Assembly: GCF_000620705.1 (NCBI RefSeq)
Contig: NZ_KK211170.1
Location: 256,836-320,835, forward strand
Direction: 5' to 3'
DNA from: Nocardioides sp. URHA0020
GTDB lineage: Bacteria > Actinomycetota > Actinomycetes > Propionibacteriales > Nocardioidaceae
DNA: 64,000 bases
In this document: piece after piece, positions 49,240 to 58,069 of the stretch
Layout: every line of letters starts with the position of its first letter
Position numbering within the stretch: position 1 is the first letter of the stretch
Program-made: the position numbers and the translations under genes
The notes under the pieces: generated by a model
What the model saw: the letters and a program-made list of their open reading frames with translations, nothing else
The model's database searches: none
Told to the model about the DNA's origin: nothing

Positions 49240-49283
49240 TTGCCGCGCCTATCCAACATGAGTATGTTGTCCCGGACAACATA
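49240..49283 (+). promoter_or_regulatory. Importer promoter with overlapping ROK-type operator
   Basis: TTGCCG (49240-49245) and TATGTT (49263-49268) are 17 bp apart, a good sigma-70-like promoter facing the substrate-binding protein gene. The -10 box is inside a perfect 21-bp palindrome, TATGTTGTCC and GGACAACATA around one base (49263-49283). A repressor there would block the promoter. The ROK regulator encoded at 52636 is the obvious candidate. Confidence 0.65.
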
Positions 49284-49343
49284 TACCGTGACTGCCGTCA
49301 CATGACGAGCGTCACGGGGATCCGAACCATGGAGGTCGAGGAA

Positions 49344-50474
49344 ATGGTCAGGAATAAGGGTGCGCGTCTCGCGTCCCTCGCGGCAGTGGGCGTGCTTGCG
49401 TTCGGTGCCCTTGCAGCATGTGGCGGCAGCGACAGCGACGGCGGCAGCGACGGTGGCAGCGGCGACGCCGCCGCCAAGGGCAAGGTCGGGGTGATCCTGC
49501 CCGACACCACCACGTCGCCGCGCTGGGAGGCCAACGACCGCCCCAGCCTGGAGGCTGCGTTCAAGGCGGCCGGCGTCGAGTCGATCATCGACAACGCCGG
49601 TGGCGACAAAGCCAAGTTCGGTCAGATCTGCGACAGCATGATCAACGAGAAGGTCACGGTCATCATGATCGTCAACCTCGACTCGGAGTCGGGCAAGGCG
49701 TGTCTGAGCAAGGCCGCCGACGCCGGTGTCCAGAGCATCGACTACGACCGCCTCACCCTGGGTGGCGGCGCGTCGTACTACGTCTCCTTCGACAACGTCG
49801 AGGTCGGCAAGCTCATGGGTACGGGCATCACCAAGTGCCTCGACGACGCCGGCAAGACCAAGGCGAACATCGTCTACGTCAACGGTGACCCGAGCGACAA
49901 CAACGCCGCGCTGTTCAAGTCCGGCTACGAAGAGGCGCTCAAGCCGAAGATCGACTCGGGTGACTACACCCTGGTCGGCGACCAGAGCGGCTTCTGGGAC
50001 GCGACGAAGGCCGGCACGGCCTACGAGCAGATGTACACCCAGAACAAGGGCAAGATCGACGGCGTCGTCTCGGCCAACGACACGATGGCCGGCGGCATCA
50101 TCGCCCGCATGAAGGACAACGGCACCGCTGGAGAGGTCCCGGTCACCGGCCAGGACGCCTCGACCGAGGGTCTGCAGAACGTGCTCGCCGGCTACCAGTG
50201 CGGCACGGTCTACAAGAACACGAACCTCGAGGCCAAGACGGCTTCGGACCTGGCCATCGCTCTGATCAGCGGTGACAAGGACGCGGCCGCCGCTCTGGCG
50301 ACCGGCTCCGTCAAGGACAGCGAGACCGGCAAGGACGTCCCGTCCGCCCTGGCGACCCCGGTGTGGGTCACCAAGGACAGTGTCCAGACCGTCATCGACG
50401 ACGGGTTCGCGAAGGCTGCAGACATCTGCGTCGACGAGTTCGCGAAGGCCTGCACCACCGCTGGCATCAAGTAG
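49344..50474 (+). CDS. Sugar ABC transporter substrate-binding lipoprotein (XylF-like)
   Basis: A 376-residue exported binding protein. The signal peptide ends in the lipobox ALAAC (Cys near residue 26), followed by a Gly/Ser/Asp linker and a type I periplasmic-binding fold: KVGVILPDTTTSPRWEANDR, AADAGVQSIDYDRLTLGG, and DGVVSANDTMAGGIIARMK. The pattern is that of XylF-type pentose-binding proteins, and nearness to xylA supports xylose. The ATG at 49344 is preferred because GGAGGTCGAGGAA lies before it. A strong stem-loop follows the stop. Confidence 0.92.
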   Translation: MVRNKGARLASLAAVGVLAFGALAACGGSDSDGGSDGGSGDAAAKGKVGVILPDTTTSPRWEANDRPSLEAAFKAAGVESIIDNAGGDKAKFGQICDSMINEKVTVIMIVNLDSESGKACLSKAADAGVQSIDYDRLTLGGGASYYVSFDNVEVGKLMGTGITKCLDDAGKTKANIVYVNGDPSDNNAALFKSGYEEALKPKIDSGDYTLVGDQSGFWDATKAGTAYEQMYTQNKGKIDGVVSANDTMAGGIIARMKDNGTAGEVPVTGQDASTEGLQNVLAGYQCGTVYKNTNLEAKTASDLAIALISGDKDAAAALATGSVKDSETGKDVPSALATPVWVTKDSVQTVIDDGFAKAADICVDEFAKACTTAGIK

Positions 50475-50487
50475 CACCAGCCTCTAG

Positions 50488-50523
50488 CTCGGGGGCCTGT
50501 TCCTACCGGGACAGGCCCCCGAG
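50488..50523 (+). terminator. Strong stem-loop between binding-protein and ATPase genes
   Basis: CTCGGGGGCCTGT (50488-50500) pairs perfectly with ACAGGCCCCCGAG (50511-50523). Partial termination or mRNA protection here would make much more binding protein than transporter, as in other ABC importer operons. Confidence 0.75.
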
Positions 50524-50595
50524 TCCCGTTTCCCACCCTCGAGCGGTCCATCGTTGACAGCTCGAGCCATCAATCCACTGGCGGAGGAGATCCCT

Positions 50596-51390
50596 GTGTC
50601 CGTCCCAGCTACCGAACAGGCAGCACCGGCAACGTCCGATGCGCCGCTGCTGAGCCTGCGGGGCATTCAAAAGAGCTTCGGTGCCGTGCACGTGCTGCGC
50701 GGCGTCGACCTCGACGTACGACCCGGGCAGGTCACTGCCCTGGTCGGCGACAACGGTGCCGGCAAGAGCACCCTGATCAAGGGCATCGCCGGCATCCACG
50801 CCTTCGACGAGGGCGAGTACACCTTCGAGGGCCAGCCCGTGAAGGTCAGCGGTCCGAAGGACGCGGCGGACCTCGGCATCGAGGTCGTCTACCAGGACCT
50901 GGCGCTCTGCGACAACCTGGACGTCGTCGACAACATGTTCCTCGGTCGCGAGGTCGGGTCGAAGTTCCGTCTTGACGACACCGCGATGGAGCTGCGCGCG
51001 CGCGAGACCCTGGACGGCCTGTCCGTCCGCACCCTGAAGTCGGTGCGCACCCACGTCTCGGCGCTGTCCGGCGGACAGCGTCAGACCGTCGCCATCGCCC
51101 GCGCGGTGCTGTGGAACTCCAAGGTCGTCATCCTCGACGAGCCCACCGCGGCCCTCGGCGTCGCGCAGACCGAGCAGGTCCTCCTGCTGGTCCGCCGTCT
51201 CGCCGACCGCGGACTCGGCGTCGTCCTGATCAGCCACAACCTCAACGACGTGTTCGAGGTCGCCGACGACATCGCCGTGCTCTACCTGGGTCAGCTCGTC
51301 GCCCAGGTGCGCCGCGACGAGGTCACCCGCGGCGAGGTGGTCGAGCTGATCACCACCGGCAAGTCCGAGAAGAACGGCGGGGAGTCATGA
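50596..51390 (+). CDS. Sugar ABC transporter ATP-binding protein
   Basis: A 264-residue single-domain ATPase: Walker A GDNGAGKSTLIK, Q-loop VYQDLALC, signature LSGGQRQTVAIARA, Walker B VVILDEPTAALG, and H-loop LISHNLNDV. Pentose importers of the XylG/RbsA type usually have two fused ATPase domains. This one has one, so it should act as a homodimer (the FrcA-like arrangement). GTG at 50596 is chosen because GGAGGAGA is 5-6 nt upstream. The permease ATG overlaps its stop. Confidence 0.93.
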   Translation: MSVPATEQAAPATSDAPLLSLRGIQKSFGAVHVLRGVDLDVRPGQVTALVGDNGAGKSTLIKGIAGIHAFDEGEYTFEGQPVKVSGPKDAADLGIEVVYQDLALCDNLDVVDNMFLGREVGSKFRLDDTAMELRARETLDGLSVRTLKSVRTHVSALSGGQRQTVAIARAVLWNSKVVILDEPTAALGVAQTEQVLLLVRRLADRGLGVVLISHNLNDVFEVADDIAVLYLGQLVAQVRRDEVTRGEVVELITTGKSEKNGGES

Positions 51391-52631
51391 GCACCTCCAC
51401 GACTCCTCCCGAGGAGCAGAACACCATCGGCAGCCTCACGAGCGCCTACCTGGCCAAGATCCGGGGCGGTGACGTCGGGTCGCTGCCCGCCGTGCTCGGC
51501 CTGGTCGTCCTGGTCGTGGCCTTCTCGCTGCTGCGTCCCGACACGTTCACGACCCCCCTCAACCTGGCCGGTCTGATCGGTCAGTCGGCCGGCGTCATGG
51601 TGCTGGCCATGGGCCTGATCTTCGTGCTGCTGCTGGGCGAGATCGACCTGTCCGCCGGCTACACCGGCGGCGTCGCCGCCGCCATGGTCGGCGTGGTCAT
51701 GAGCAACCACGGCTGGAGCTGGCCGCTGTCGCTCCTGGTCGGGCTCCTCACGGGCGCGTTCATCGGCGTGCTCATCGGCCTGGCGGTCGCGAAGGTCGGC
51801 ATCCCGTCGTTCGTCGTGACCCTGGCCGCCTTCCTGGGTCTGCAGGGCGTCATCCTCAAGATCATCGGCGAGGGCGGCACCATCGGCTACCGCAACGAGT
51901 TCGTGCTCAAGCTCAACAACGGCTCCCTGCCGCTGTGGGCGGGCTGGGCCCTCGCGGTGATCGTCATCGTCGGCTACGGCGGGGTCAGCCTGCTGACGCT
52001 GCTGAGTCGGCGCAAGCAGAACCTGGCCGCCCAGCCGATGCTGCTCTGGGCGATCAAGACCGGTGCGCTGGCGATCGCGGTCATCGCGTTCACCGCGTTC
52101 CTCTCCCAGGAGCGCAGCCCGAACCCGACGCTGAAGTCGCTGAAGGGCGTGCCCAACGTCGTCGTCGTGATCGCCGTGCTCGTGGTGGTCCTGGGCTACC
52201 TGCTCACGCGCACGTCGTGGGGCCGGCACGTGTACGCCGTCGGTGGCAACGCCGAGGCGGCCCGCCGCGCCGGCATCAACGTGCCGTGGCTCAAGGTGTC
52301 CTGCTTCATCACCTGCTCCACGCTCGCCGCGGTCGCGGGCATCCTGATTGCGAGCCGGGACAACTCGGTCTCGCCGGCGACCGGTGGACAGCAGACCCTG
52401 CTGTTCGCCGTCGGTGCCGCGGTCATCGGCGGCACCAGCCTCTTCGGCGGCAAGGGCCGGATCACCGACGCCGTCATCGGTGGCCTGGTGATCGCCGTGA
52501 TCAACAACGGCATGGGCCTGCTCAACCAGCCCGCTGCGACCGTCTACATGGTGACCGGAGCGGTGCTGCTCTTCGCGGCCGCCGTCGACGCCATCAGCCG
52601 GCGACGCGCAGCAGCAACAGGCCGGGTATAG
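51387..52631 (+). CDS. Sugar ABC transporter permease (XylH-like)
   Basis: A 414-residue membrane protein of the BPD_transp_2 type with about 10-12 helices. GLIFVLLLGEIDLSAGYTGG and GGNAEAARRAGINVPWLK are family landmarks, the latter being the coupling loop that contacts the ATPase. A longer central insert (about residues 175-250) is usual for XylH. It overlaps the ATPase gene (ATGA), and the ROK regulator gene starts 4 nt after its stop, so binding protein, ATPase, permease and regulator form one operon. Confidence 0.93.
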   Translation: MSTSTTPPEEQNTIGSLTSAYLAKIRGGDVGSLPAVLGLVVLVVAFSLLRPDTFTTPLNLAGLIGQSAGVMVLAMGLIFVLLLGEIDLSAGYTGGVAAAMVGVVMSNHGWSWPLSLLVGLLTGAFIGVLIGLAVAKVGIPSFVVTLAAFLGLQGVILKIIGEGGTIGYRNEFVLKLNNGSLPLWAGWALAVIVIVGYGGVSLLTLLSRRKQNLAAQPMLLWAIKTGALAIAVIAFTAFLSQERSPNPTLKSLKGVPNVVVVIAVLVVVLGYLLTRTSWGRHVYAVGGNAEAARRAGINVPWLKVSCFITCSTLAAVAGILIASRDNSVSPATGGQQTLLFAVGAAVIGGTSLFGGKGRITDAVIGGLVIAVINNGMGLLNQPAATVYMVTGAVLLFAAAVDAISRRRAAATGRV

Positions 52632-52635
52632 CCCG

Positions 52636-53820
52636 ATGCCCGCCCCCACCGGCGTCGGCACCGAGGAGCTGCGGCGCGCGAACCTGCGCGCCATCCTCCA
52701 GACGGTGCACACGCACGGACCGACCACGCGCGCCGTGCTCACGAAACAGCTCGGGCTGAATCGGAGCACGATCGGCGCGCTGACCGGTGAGCTTCAGTCA
52801 CTCGGTCTGGTCACCGAGCAGACGGCGGTGGTGGGTGGGCGCGGGCGACCGTCACACCTGGTGGTGCCCAGCGAGGGCAACGTGGTGGTCGCCGTCGACG
52901 TCGGCGTCGACCGCATCGCCGTCGCGCTGGTCGGTCTCGGGGGCGAGGTCCTGGACCGTCGTACCCGGGGCCACCAGCGCGGCGAGCACGACGTGGCCCA
53001 CGTGGTCGAGTCGGTCGCGCAGATGATCGAGGAGACCCTCGCGCAGTCACGCCACCACCGGTGCCTGGGCGTGGGGGTCGCCGTGCCGGGTGCCGTGCGC
53101 GCCGCGGACGGCCTGGTCCGCTTCGCCCCCAACCTGGGCTGGGTGGAGGAGCCGTTCACCGCGATGCTCGCGGCTCGGCTCGACCGCCCGGTCGCGACCG
53201 CCAACGACGCCAACCTCGGGGTGCTCGCCGAGCACATCCGGGGCGCCGCGATGGGCTACTCCGAGGTCGCCTACCTCAGCGCCAGCGTCGGCATCGGCGG
53301 TGGCTTCCTCATCGACGGACGCCCCCTCACCGGCGCTCGCGGGTACGCCGGCGAGGTCGGCCACATGCAGGTCGACAGCCACGGGATGATCTGCCGGTGC
53401 GGCTCGGTCGGCTGCTGGGAGATGAAGGTCGGCGAGAACGTCCTGCTGATGCGCGCCGGGCGCCTGTCCGGCGGCGGGCCGACCGCGGTCGCCGAGGTCA
53501 TCGCCGCGGCGCAGTCCGGTGAGGCCCGGGCGGCCGAGGCCGTCGACCACGTCGCCGACTGGTGCGGTGTCGGGATCCGCGCGATCGTCAACCTCTTCAA
53601 CCCCGAGGTCGTCGTGCTCGGCGGCTGCCTCGCCCAGGTCTGGCGCGCCGCGGAGACCCGGGTCAACATCGCGATCCAGCGCGGCCAGCTGATCTCCCCG
53701 CGCAACGAGACCCTCATCCGGTCGGCCCAGCTGGGCGACGACTCGCCCCTGATCGGCGCCGCGGAGCTCGCCTTCGGGCCGGTGCTCGACCACCCCCAGG
53801 CCGTGCCGCAGGCCGTCTGA
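52636..53820 (+). CDS. ROK family transcriptional regulator (XylR-like)
   Basis: A 394-residue regulator. The N-terminal winged helix (residues about 10-75, TTRAVLTKQLGLNRSTIGAL) is followed by a ROK sugar-kinase-like domain with VAVDVGVDRIAVAL, GVGVAVPGAV, and the zinc motif ICRCGSVGCWE. The catalytic-type aspartate region is present, but such proteins mostly act as sugar-responsive repressors. As the last gene of the importer operon it probably controls this operon and xylA through the palindrome at 49263-49283 (autoregulation). Confidence 0.92.
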   Translation: MPAPTGVGTEELRRANLRAILQTVHTHGPTTRAVLTKQLGLNRSTIGALTGELQSLGLVTEQTAVVGGRGRPSHLVVPSEGNVVVAVDVGVDRIAVALVGLGGEVLDRRTRGHQRGEHDVAHVVESVAQMIEETLAQSRHHRCLGVGVAVPGAVRAADGLVRFAPNLGWVEEPFTAMLAARLDRPVATANDANLGVLAEHIRGAAMGYSEVAYLSASVGIGGGFLIDGRPLTGARGYAGEVGHMQVDSHGMICRCGSVGCWEMKVGENVLLMRAGRLSGGGPTAVAEVIAAAQSGEARAAEAVDHVADWCGVGIRAIVNLFNPEVVVLGGCLAQVWRAAETRVNIAIQRGQLISPRNETLIRSAQLGDDSPLIGAAELAFGPVLDHPQAVPQAV

Positions 53821-53869
53821 GCGCGGTGAAGACGGCGTACGCCGTCGCGAGCGGTAGCCTGCTGCCGCC

Positions 53870-54499
53870 ATGATGGAACGTTTCCGCGCCTTCTTCACGA
53901 AGGTCATCTCCCCGGTCGCCCACCTGCTGATCCGCCTCGGCGTCAGCCCCGACGCCGTCACCCTGGTCGGCACGCTCGGGGTGTCCGCGGGAGCGCTGGT
54001 CTTCTTCCCGCAGGGCAAGCTGCTCACCGGGGTCCTCGTCATCACCGCCTTCGTCTTCAGCGACCTGCTCGACGGCTACATGGCCCGCACGACCGGCCGG
54101 ACCAGCAAGTTCGGCGCGTTCTGGGACTCCACGCTGGACCGGGTCGCGGACGGCGCGATCTTCATCGGGCTCGCCCTCTACTTCGCGTGGGAGGACCCCA
54201 GCAGGCTCTACCTCGTGCTCAGCCTCGTGTGCCTGCTGATGGGGTCCGTCACGTCGTACGCCCGCTCGCGCGGCGAGACCCTCGGGTTCAACGTCAAGGT
54301 CGGCATCGCCGAGCGCGCCGACCGGCTGGTCGCCATCCTGGTGCTGACCGGGCTCGGTGCGATCTTCGACGTCCCGGTGCTGATGTACGTCGCCCTGTGG
54401 GGGCTGGCGATCGCGTCGACCGTGACCGTCGTGCAGCGCGTGTGGGTGGTCCGGAAGCAGGCCCTCGCGGAGGTCGCACTACCCTCTCCCCATGAGTGA
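53870..54499 (+). CDS. pgsA: Phosphatidylinositol phosphate synthase-type CDP-alcohol phosphatidyltransferase
   Basis: A 209-residue membrane enzyme with six helices. The CDP-alcohol signature is complete: DLLDGYMARTTGRTSKFGAF with the following DSTLDRVAD supplying the last aspartates. By synteny (thrS, HIT, pgsA) it matches Rv2612c, which joins CDP-diacylglycerol with inositol 3-phosphate as the first step of phosphatidylinositol and its mannosides. Upstream lies the 16-bp palindrome GACGGCGTACGCCGTC (53831-53846). Its 3' end overlaps pdxS by 8 nt. Confidence 0.9.
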   Translation: MMERFRAFFTKVISPVAHLLIRLGVSPDAVTLVGTLGVSAGALVFFPQGKLLTGVLVITAFVFSDLLDGYMARTTGRTSKFGAFWDSTLDRVADGAIFIGLALYFAWEDPSRLYLVLSLVCLLMGSVTSYARSRGETLGFNVKVGIAERADRLVAILVLTGLGAIFDVPVLMYVALWGLAIASTVTVVQRVWVVRKQALAEVALPSPHE

Positions 54500-55379
54500 G
54501 AGCACAGGCACCACCCGAGTCAAGCGCGGCATGGCGGAGATGCTCAAGGGCGGCGTGATCATGGACGTGGTCACCCCCGAGCAGGCCAAGATCGCCGAGG
54601 ACGCCGGCGCTGTCGCCGTGATGGCGCTCGAGCGGGTCCCGGCCGACATCCGGGCCCAGGGCGGCGTCTCGCGGATGAGCGACCCCGACATGATCGACGG
54701 CATCATCGAGGCCGTCTCGATCCCGGTGATGGCCAAGGCCCGGATCGGTCACTTCGCCGAGGCACAGGTCCTGCAGTCGCTCGGCGTCGACTACATCGAC
54801 GAGTCCGAGGTGCTCACCCCGGCGGACTACGAGAACCACATCGACAAGTGGGCGTTCACGATCCCCTTCGTCTGCGGCGCGACCAACCTGGGCGAGGCCC
54901 TGCGGCGCATCACCGAGGGCGCGGCGATGATCCGCTCCAAGGGCGAGGCCGGCACCGGTGACGTCTCGAACGCCGTGACCCACATGCGCACGATCCGCAA
55001 GCAGATCCGCCGCCTCGGCGCGCTGGAGGAGGACGAGCTCTTCGTCGCGGCCAAGGAGCTGCAGGCGCCGTACGACCTGGTCAAGGAGGTCGCCGAGCAG
55101 GGCAAGCTGCCCGTGGTCCTCTTCACCGCCGGCGGCATCGCGACCCCGGCGGACGCGGCGATGATGATGCAGCTCGGTGCCGAGGGCGTGTTCGTCGGCT
55201 CCGGCATCTTCAAGGCCGGCAACCCCGCGCAGCGCGCCGAGGCCATCGTCAAGGCCACCACCTTCCACGACGACCCCGACATGGTCGCCAAGGTCTCGCG
55301 CGGTCTCGGCGAGGCGATGGTCGGCATCAACGTCGAGGAGATCCCGCAGCCGCACCGGCTCGCCGAGCGCGGCTGGTAG
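54492..55379 (+). CDS. pdxS: Pyridoxal 5'-phosphate synthase, lyase subunit PdxS
   Basis: A 295-residue TIM-barrel subunit that builds PLP from ribose 5-phosphate, glyceraldehyde 3-phosphate and ammonia. Motifs: GGVIMDVVTPEQAKIAEDAG, VMAKARIGHFAEAQVLQSLG with the first catalytic Lys, and a GGIATPADAAMMMQLGAEG phosphate site. The ammonia comes from PdxT, encoded 1.2 kb downstream beyond a serine hydrolase gene on the other strand. A separated pdxS and pdxT is common in Actinobacteria. Confidence 0.97.
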   Translation: MSESTGTTRVKRGMAEMLKGGVIMDVVTPEQAKIAEDAGAVAVMALERVPADIRAQGGVSRMSDPDMIDGIIEAVSIPVMAKARIGHFAEAQVLQSLGVDYIDESEVLTPADYENHIDKWAFTIPFVCGATNLGEALRRITEGAAMIRSKGEAGTGDVSNAVTHMRTIRKQIRRLGALEEDELFVAAKELQAPYDLVKEVAEQGKLPVVLFTAGGIATPADAAMMMQLGAEGVFVGSGIFKAGNPAQRAEAIVKATTFHDDPDMVAKVSRGLGEAMVGINVEEIPQPHRLAERGW

Positions 55380-56531
55380 TCAGCCGAGCGCCCAGGTCAC
55401 GACCCGGGCGGCGTTGCGCAGGCCGTAGGGCTGCACCCCGGGCGCGGCCGTGCCGAGGCGGACCACGATCGTCCGCGACGCCGGGTCGACCATCGCGATC
55501 TGGCCGCCGAGCCCGATGGCGGAGAAGATCCCCGCCGGGGCGTCCGGCACCAGCCGTCCCCGGACGTCGGTGACCGGCTGCCCGGCCGCGTCGACCTCGT
55601 CGGTCGCGCCGCGCAGCCGGCCCTCCCGGTTGAGCCACCACAGGTAGCCGTAGGCCGCGTTGAGCCTGGTCGAGGAGCGACCGGTCGACGCCCCGACGTA
55701 CGCCGTGGACAGGATCCGCGTGCCGTCGACGGTGCCCTGCTCGAGGTAGAGGCGGGCGAAGCGCGCCAGGTCGAGGCAGGTGGTCTGCAGCCCGAAGTAG
55801 GCGTTGGTCGAGCGGCCGCCCGCGTCCGAGGTCATCCGGGTGTGAGTCATGCCCAGGGGTGTGAAGAGCCGCCGGGCGGCGAGCTCCGCCGTCGGCAGGC
55901 CGGTGGCCCTCACGAGCACCCGGTCGAGGACCTGGATCGCGGCGTTGTTGTAGGCCCACACGGTGCCCGGCGGGTGCTGCTGGCGCAGCCCGACGGCGTA
56001 CGCCGTGCGGTCGGGCGCCCTGGTCATCGCGCCGTAGTCCGACTCGGCCGACCAGAAGCGGCCGCTGTCGTTCGCCAGCAGGTCGCGCACCGTCACCGAG
56101 TGCGAGGCGGTCCCGCGCCAGGACGGGACGTAGCGGGAGACCGGGTCGTCCAGCGCGAGAGACCCGTCATCGAGGGCGATGCCGACCAGGGCGCTGGTGA
56201 CCGACTTCGTCACCGAGAAGACCTCCCGGGGCACCGACCGCTGCGTGCCCCAGTTCCACTCGCCGACCAGGCGACCGTCGCGGACGACGGCGTAGCAGGA
56301 GCTGTCGAGGCGCTTGGCGTCCCGCGCCAGCCGGTCCAGTCGCTGGGACCGGAACCCCATCGTGGCCGGCGACGCGGTCGGCCACCCGTCGATGCGCGGC
56401 TCCGGCGTGGGTCGTGCGGCGGCCGGCCGGGTGGGAGGCGGGTCGGTGGGCACGTCGGCGTCGGTGCAGGCGCCGAGCAGGAGCGCGGCGAGCGCCGTGG
56501 CCACGGCCGCGGTGGGTCGCCCGGGTCGCAT
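55380..56531 (-). CDS. Serine hydrolase lipoprotein (beta-lactamase class C fold)
   Basis: A 383-residue exported protein. The signal peptide ends in the lipobox LLLGAC (Cys near residue 22), with a Pro/Thr-rich linker. The catalytic SxxK is FSVTKSVTSALVG and the YxN motif is WAYNNAAIQ. The third motif, usually KTG or HTG, may be IGLGGQIA, as in esterase-like members (EstB/6-aminohexanoate hydrolase-like). Esterase or peptidase activity at the cell surface is likely. It sits between pdxS and pdxT on the opposite strand. Confidence 0.9.
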   Translation of the reverse strand: MRPGRPTAAVATALAALLLGACTDADVPTDPPPTRPAAARPTPEPRIDGWPTASPATMGFRSQRLDRLARDAKRLDSSCYAVVRDGRLVGEWNWGTQRSVPREVFSVTKSVTSALVGIALDDGSLALDDPVSRYVPSWRGTASHSVTVRDLLANDSGRFWSAESDYGAMTRAPDRTAYAVGLRQQHPPGTVWAYNNAAIQVLDRVLVRATGLPTAELAARRLFTPLGMTHTRMTSDAGGRSTNAYFGLQTTCLDLARFARLYLEQGTVDGTRILSTAYVGASTGRSSTRLNAAYGYLWWLNREGRLRGATDEVDAAGQPVTDVRGRLVPDAPAGIFSAIGLGGQIAMVDPASRTIVVRLGTAAPGVQPYGLRNAARVVTWALG

Positions 56532-56573
56532 GCGGCCGATCGTAGGTGCTGACCCGCCTCTAGGCTGGGGAGC

Positions 56574-57185
56574 GTGACCGTGACCATCGGCGTCCTCGCC
56601 GTCCAGGGCGACGTGCGTGAGCACGTCCGGGTGCTCGGCGACCTCGGCGTCCGGGCCACCACGGTCCGGCGTACCTCCGAGCTGGACGCGTGCGACGGCC
56701 TGGTCGTCCCCGGCGGGGAGTCCACGACGATCGCCAAGCTGGCGCGTACCTTCGACCTCCTCGAGCCGATCAGGCAGCGGCTCAAGGAAGGGATGCCGGC
56801 CTTCGGGACGTGCGCCGGGATGATCATGCTGGCCGACCGGCTCGAGGACGGCGCGGTGGGTCAGGAGACCCTCGGCGGGCTGGACATCACGGTGCGGCGC
56901 AACGCGTTCGGGCGCCAGGTCGACTCCTTCGAGGGTGACCTGGAGATCACCGGGCTCGACGCCCCGGTGCACGCCGTCTTCATCCGGGCCCCGTGGGTCG
57001 AGTCGGTCGGCCCGGGTGTCGAAGTGCTCGGTCGTGTCGAGGCGGGAGCGGCCGCAGGTAGGATCGTCGCCGTCCGTCAGGGTCCGCTGATGGCGACGTC
57101 GTTCCACCCCGAAGTGGGTGGCGACTCCCGGGTCCACCAGCTGTTCGTGGATCTGGTGACCGGCGCGACGACACGAGCTGAGTAG
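56574..57185 (+). CDS. pdxT: Pyridoxal 5'-phosphate synthase, glutaminase subunit PdxT
   Basis: A 203-residue class I glutaminase that feeds ammonia to PdxS. Seen are VLAVQGDVREH, the oxyanion region VVPGGESTTI, the nucleophile in FGTCAGMIML (Cys near 84) and the His-Glu pair in ATSFHPEV. GTG at 56574 is 7 nt after a TAGGCT box and also has GGGGAG before it, so either a leaderless or a very short leader start is possible. yebC follows 11 nt later. Confidence 0.96.
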   Translation: MTVTIGVLAVQGDVREHVRVLGDLGVRATTVRRTSELDACDGLVVPGGESTTIAKLARTFDLLEPIRQRLKEGMPAFGTCAGMIMLADRLEDGAVGQETLGGLDITVRRNAFGRQVDSFEGDLEITGLDAPVHAVFIRAPWVESVGPGVEVLGRVEAGAAAGRIVAVRQGPLMATSFHPEVGGDSRVHQLFVDLVTGATTRAE

Positions 57186-57196
57186 AAGAGGGACGC

Positions 57197-57982
57197 ATGT
57201 CTGGCCACTCCAAGTGGGCGACCACGAAGCACAAGAAGGCGATCGTCGACGCCAAGCGCGGCAAGCTGTTCGCCAAGCTGATCAAGAACATCGAGATCGC
57301 GGCCAAGATGGGCGGCCCCGACCTCTCCGGCAACCCGACGCTGTACGACGCCGTGCAGAAGGCCAAGAAGCAGTCGGTGCCGAACAAGAACATCGACTCC
57401 GCGGTCAAGCGCGGCGGCGGTCTCGACGGCGGCGGCGTCAACTACGAGACGATCATGTACGAGGTCTACGGACCGCAGGGCGTCGCGCTGCTCGTCGAGT
57501 GCCTCACCGACAACCGCAACCGGGCCGCGATGGAGGTGCGCACCGCGGTCACCCGCAACGGCGGCACCATGGCCGACCCCGGCTCGGTCTCCCGGCTCTT
57601 CACCCGCAAGGGCGTTGTCGTGGTCGGCAAGAGCCAGGAGCGCGGTGGCAAGCCGTGGGAGGTCGGCGAGGACGACGTCCTCGAGGCCACCCTCGACGCG
57701 GGCGCCGAGGACGTCAGCGACCTGGGGGAGAGCTTCGAGGTCCAGTCCGAGTCCGGTGACGTCGTCGCCGTCCGGACGGCGCTGCAGGCGGCCGGCATCG
57801 ACTACGACTCCGCCGAGGTGCAGTTCGTCGCGACCATGGACATCCCGGTCGGCGACGTGGACACGGCCGGGAAGGTCTTCCGGCTCGTGGACGTCCTCGA
57901 CGACCTCGACGACGTGCAGAACGTCTACAGCAACGCCGACATCCCCGACGACGTGCTCGAGGGCATCGGCGAGGACGACTGA
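57197..57982 (+). CDS. YebC/PmpR family protein
   Basis: A 261-residue three-domain protein (SGHSKWATTKHKKAIVDAKR at the N-terminus, VNYETIMYEVYGPQGVALLV in the middle). The family was long called transcriptional regulators. Recent work also links it to translation of proline-rich stretches (family knowledge). It is conserved next to ruvC in many bacteria, as here. AAGAGGGAC lies 4-12 nt before the ATG. Confidence 0.95.
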   Translation: MSGHSKWATTKHKKAIVDAKRGKLFAKLIKNIEIAAKMGGPDLSGNPTLYDAVQKAKKQSVPNKNIDSAVKRGGGLDGGGVNYETIMYEVYGPQGVALLVECLTDNRNRAAMEVRTAVTRNGGTMADPGSVSRLFTRKGVVVVGKSQERGGKPWEVGEDDVLEATLDAGAEDVSDLGESFEVQSESGDVVAVRTALQAAGIDYDSAEVQFVATMDIPVGDVDTAGKVFRLVDVLDDLDDVQNVYSNADIPDDVLEGIGEDD

Positions 57983-58038
57983 GGCAGCGGTCCGCGTGTC
58001 GCGCCGACCGCCGGGGGGCCGACGGTTAGCGTGGCCTC

Positions 58039-58052
58039 CGAACACCTGTTCG
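58039..58052. promoter_or_regulatory. LexA-type SOS box upstream of ruvC
   Basis: CGAAC-ACCT-GTTCG is a perfect dyad that fits the Gram-positive and actinobacterial SOS box (GAAC-N4-GTTC). It lies 18 bp upstream of the ruvC ATG, near the expected transcription start, where bound LexA would repress ruvCAB until DNA damage. Confidence 0.82.
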
Positions 58053-58069
58053 GACGGAAGGGTTGACGA

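Noticed and set aside
53831..53846. The palindrome GACGGCGTACGCCGTC upstream of pgsA as a regulator site.
   Set aside because: Similar GGCGTACGCC palindromes occur inside many coding regions here, so position alone does not support an operator.
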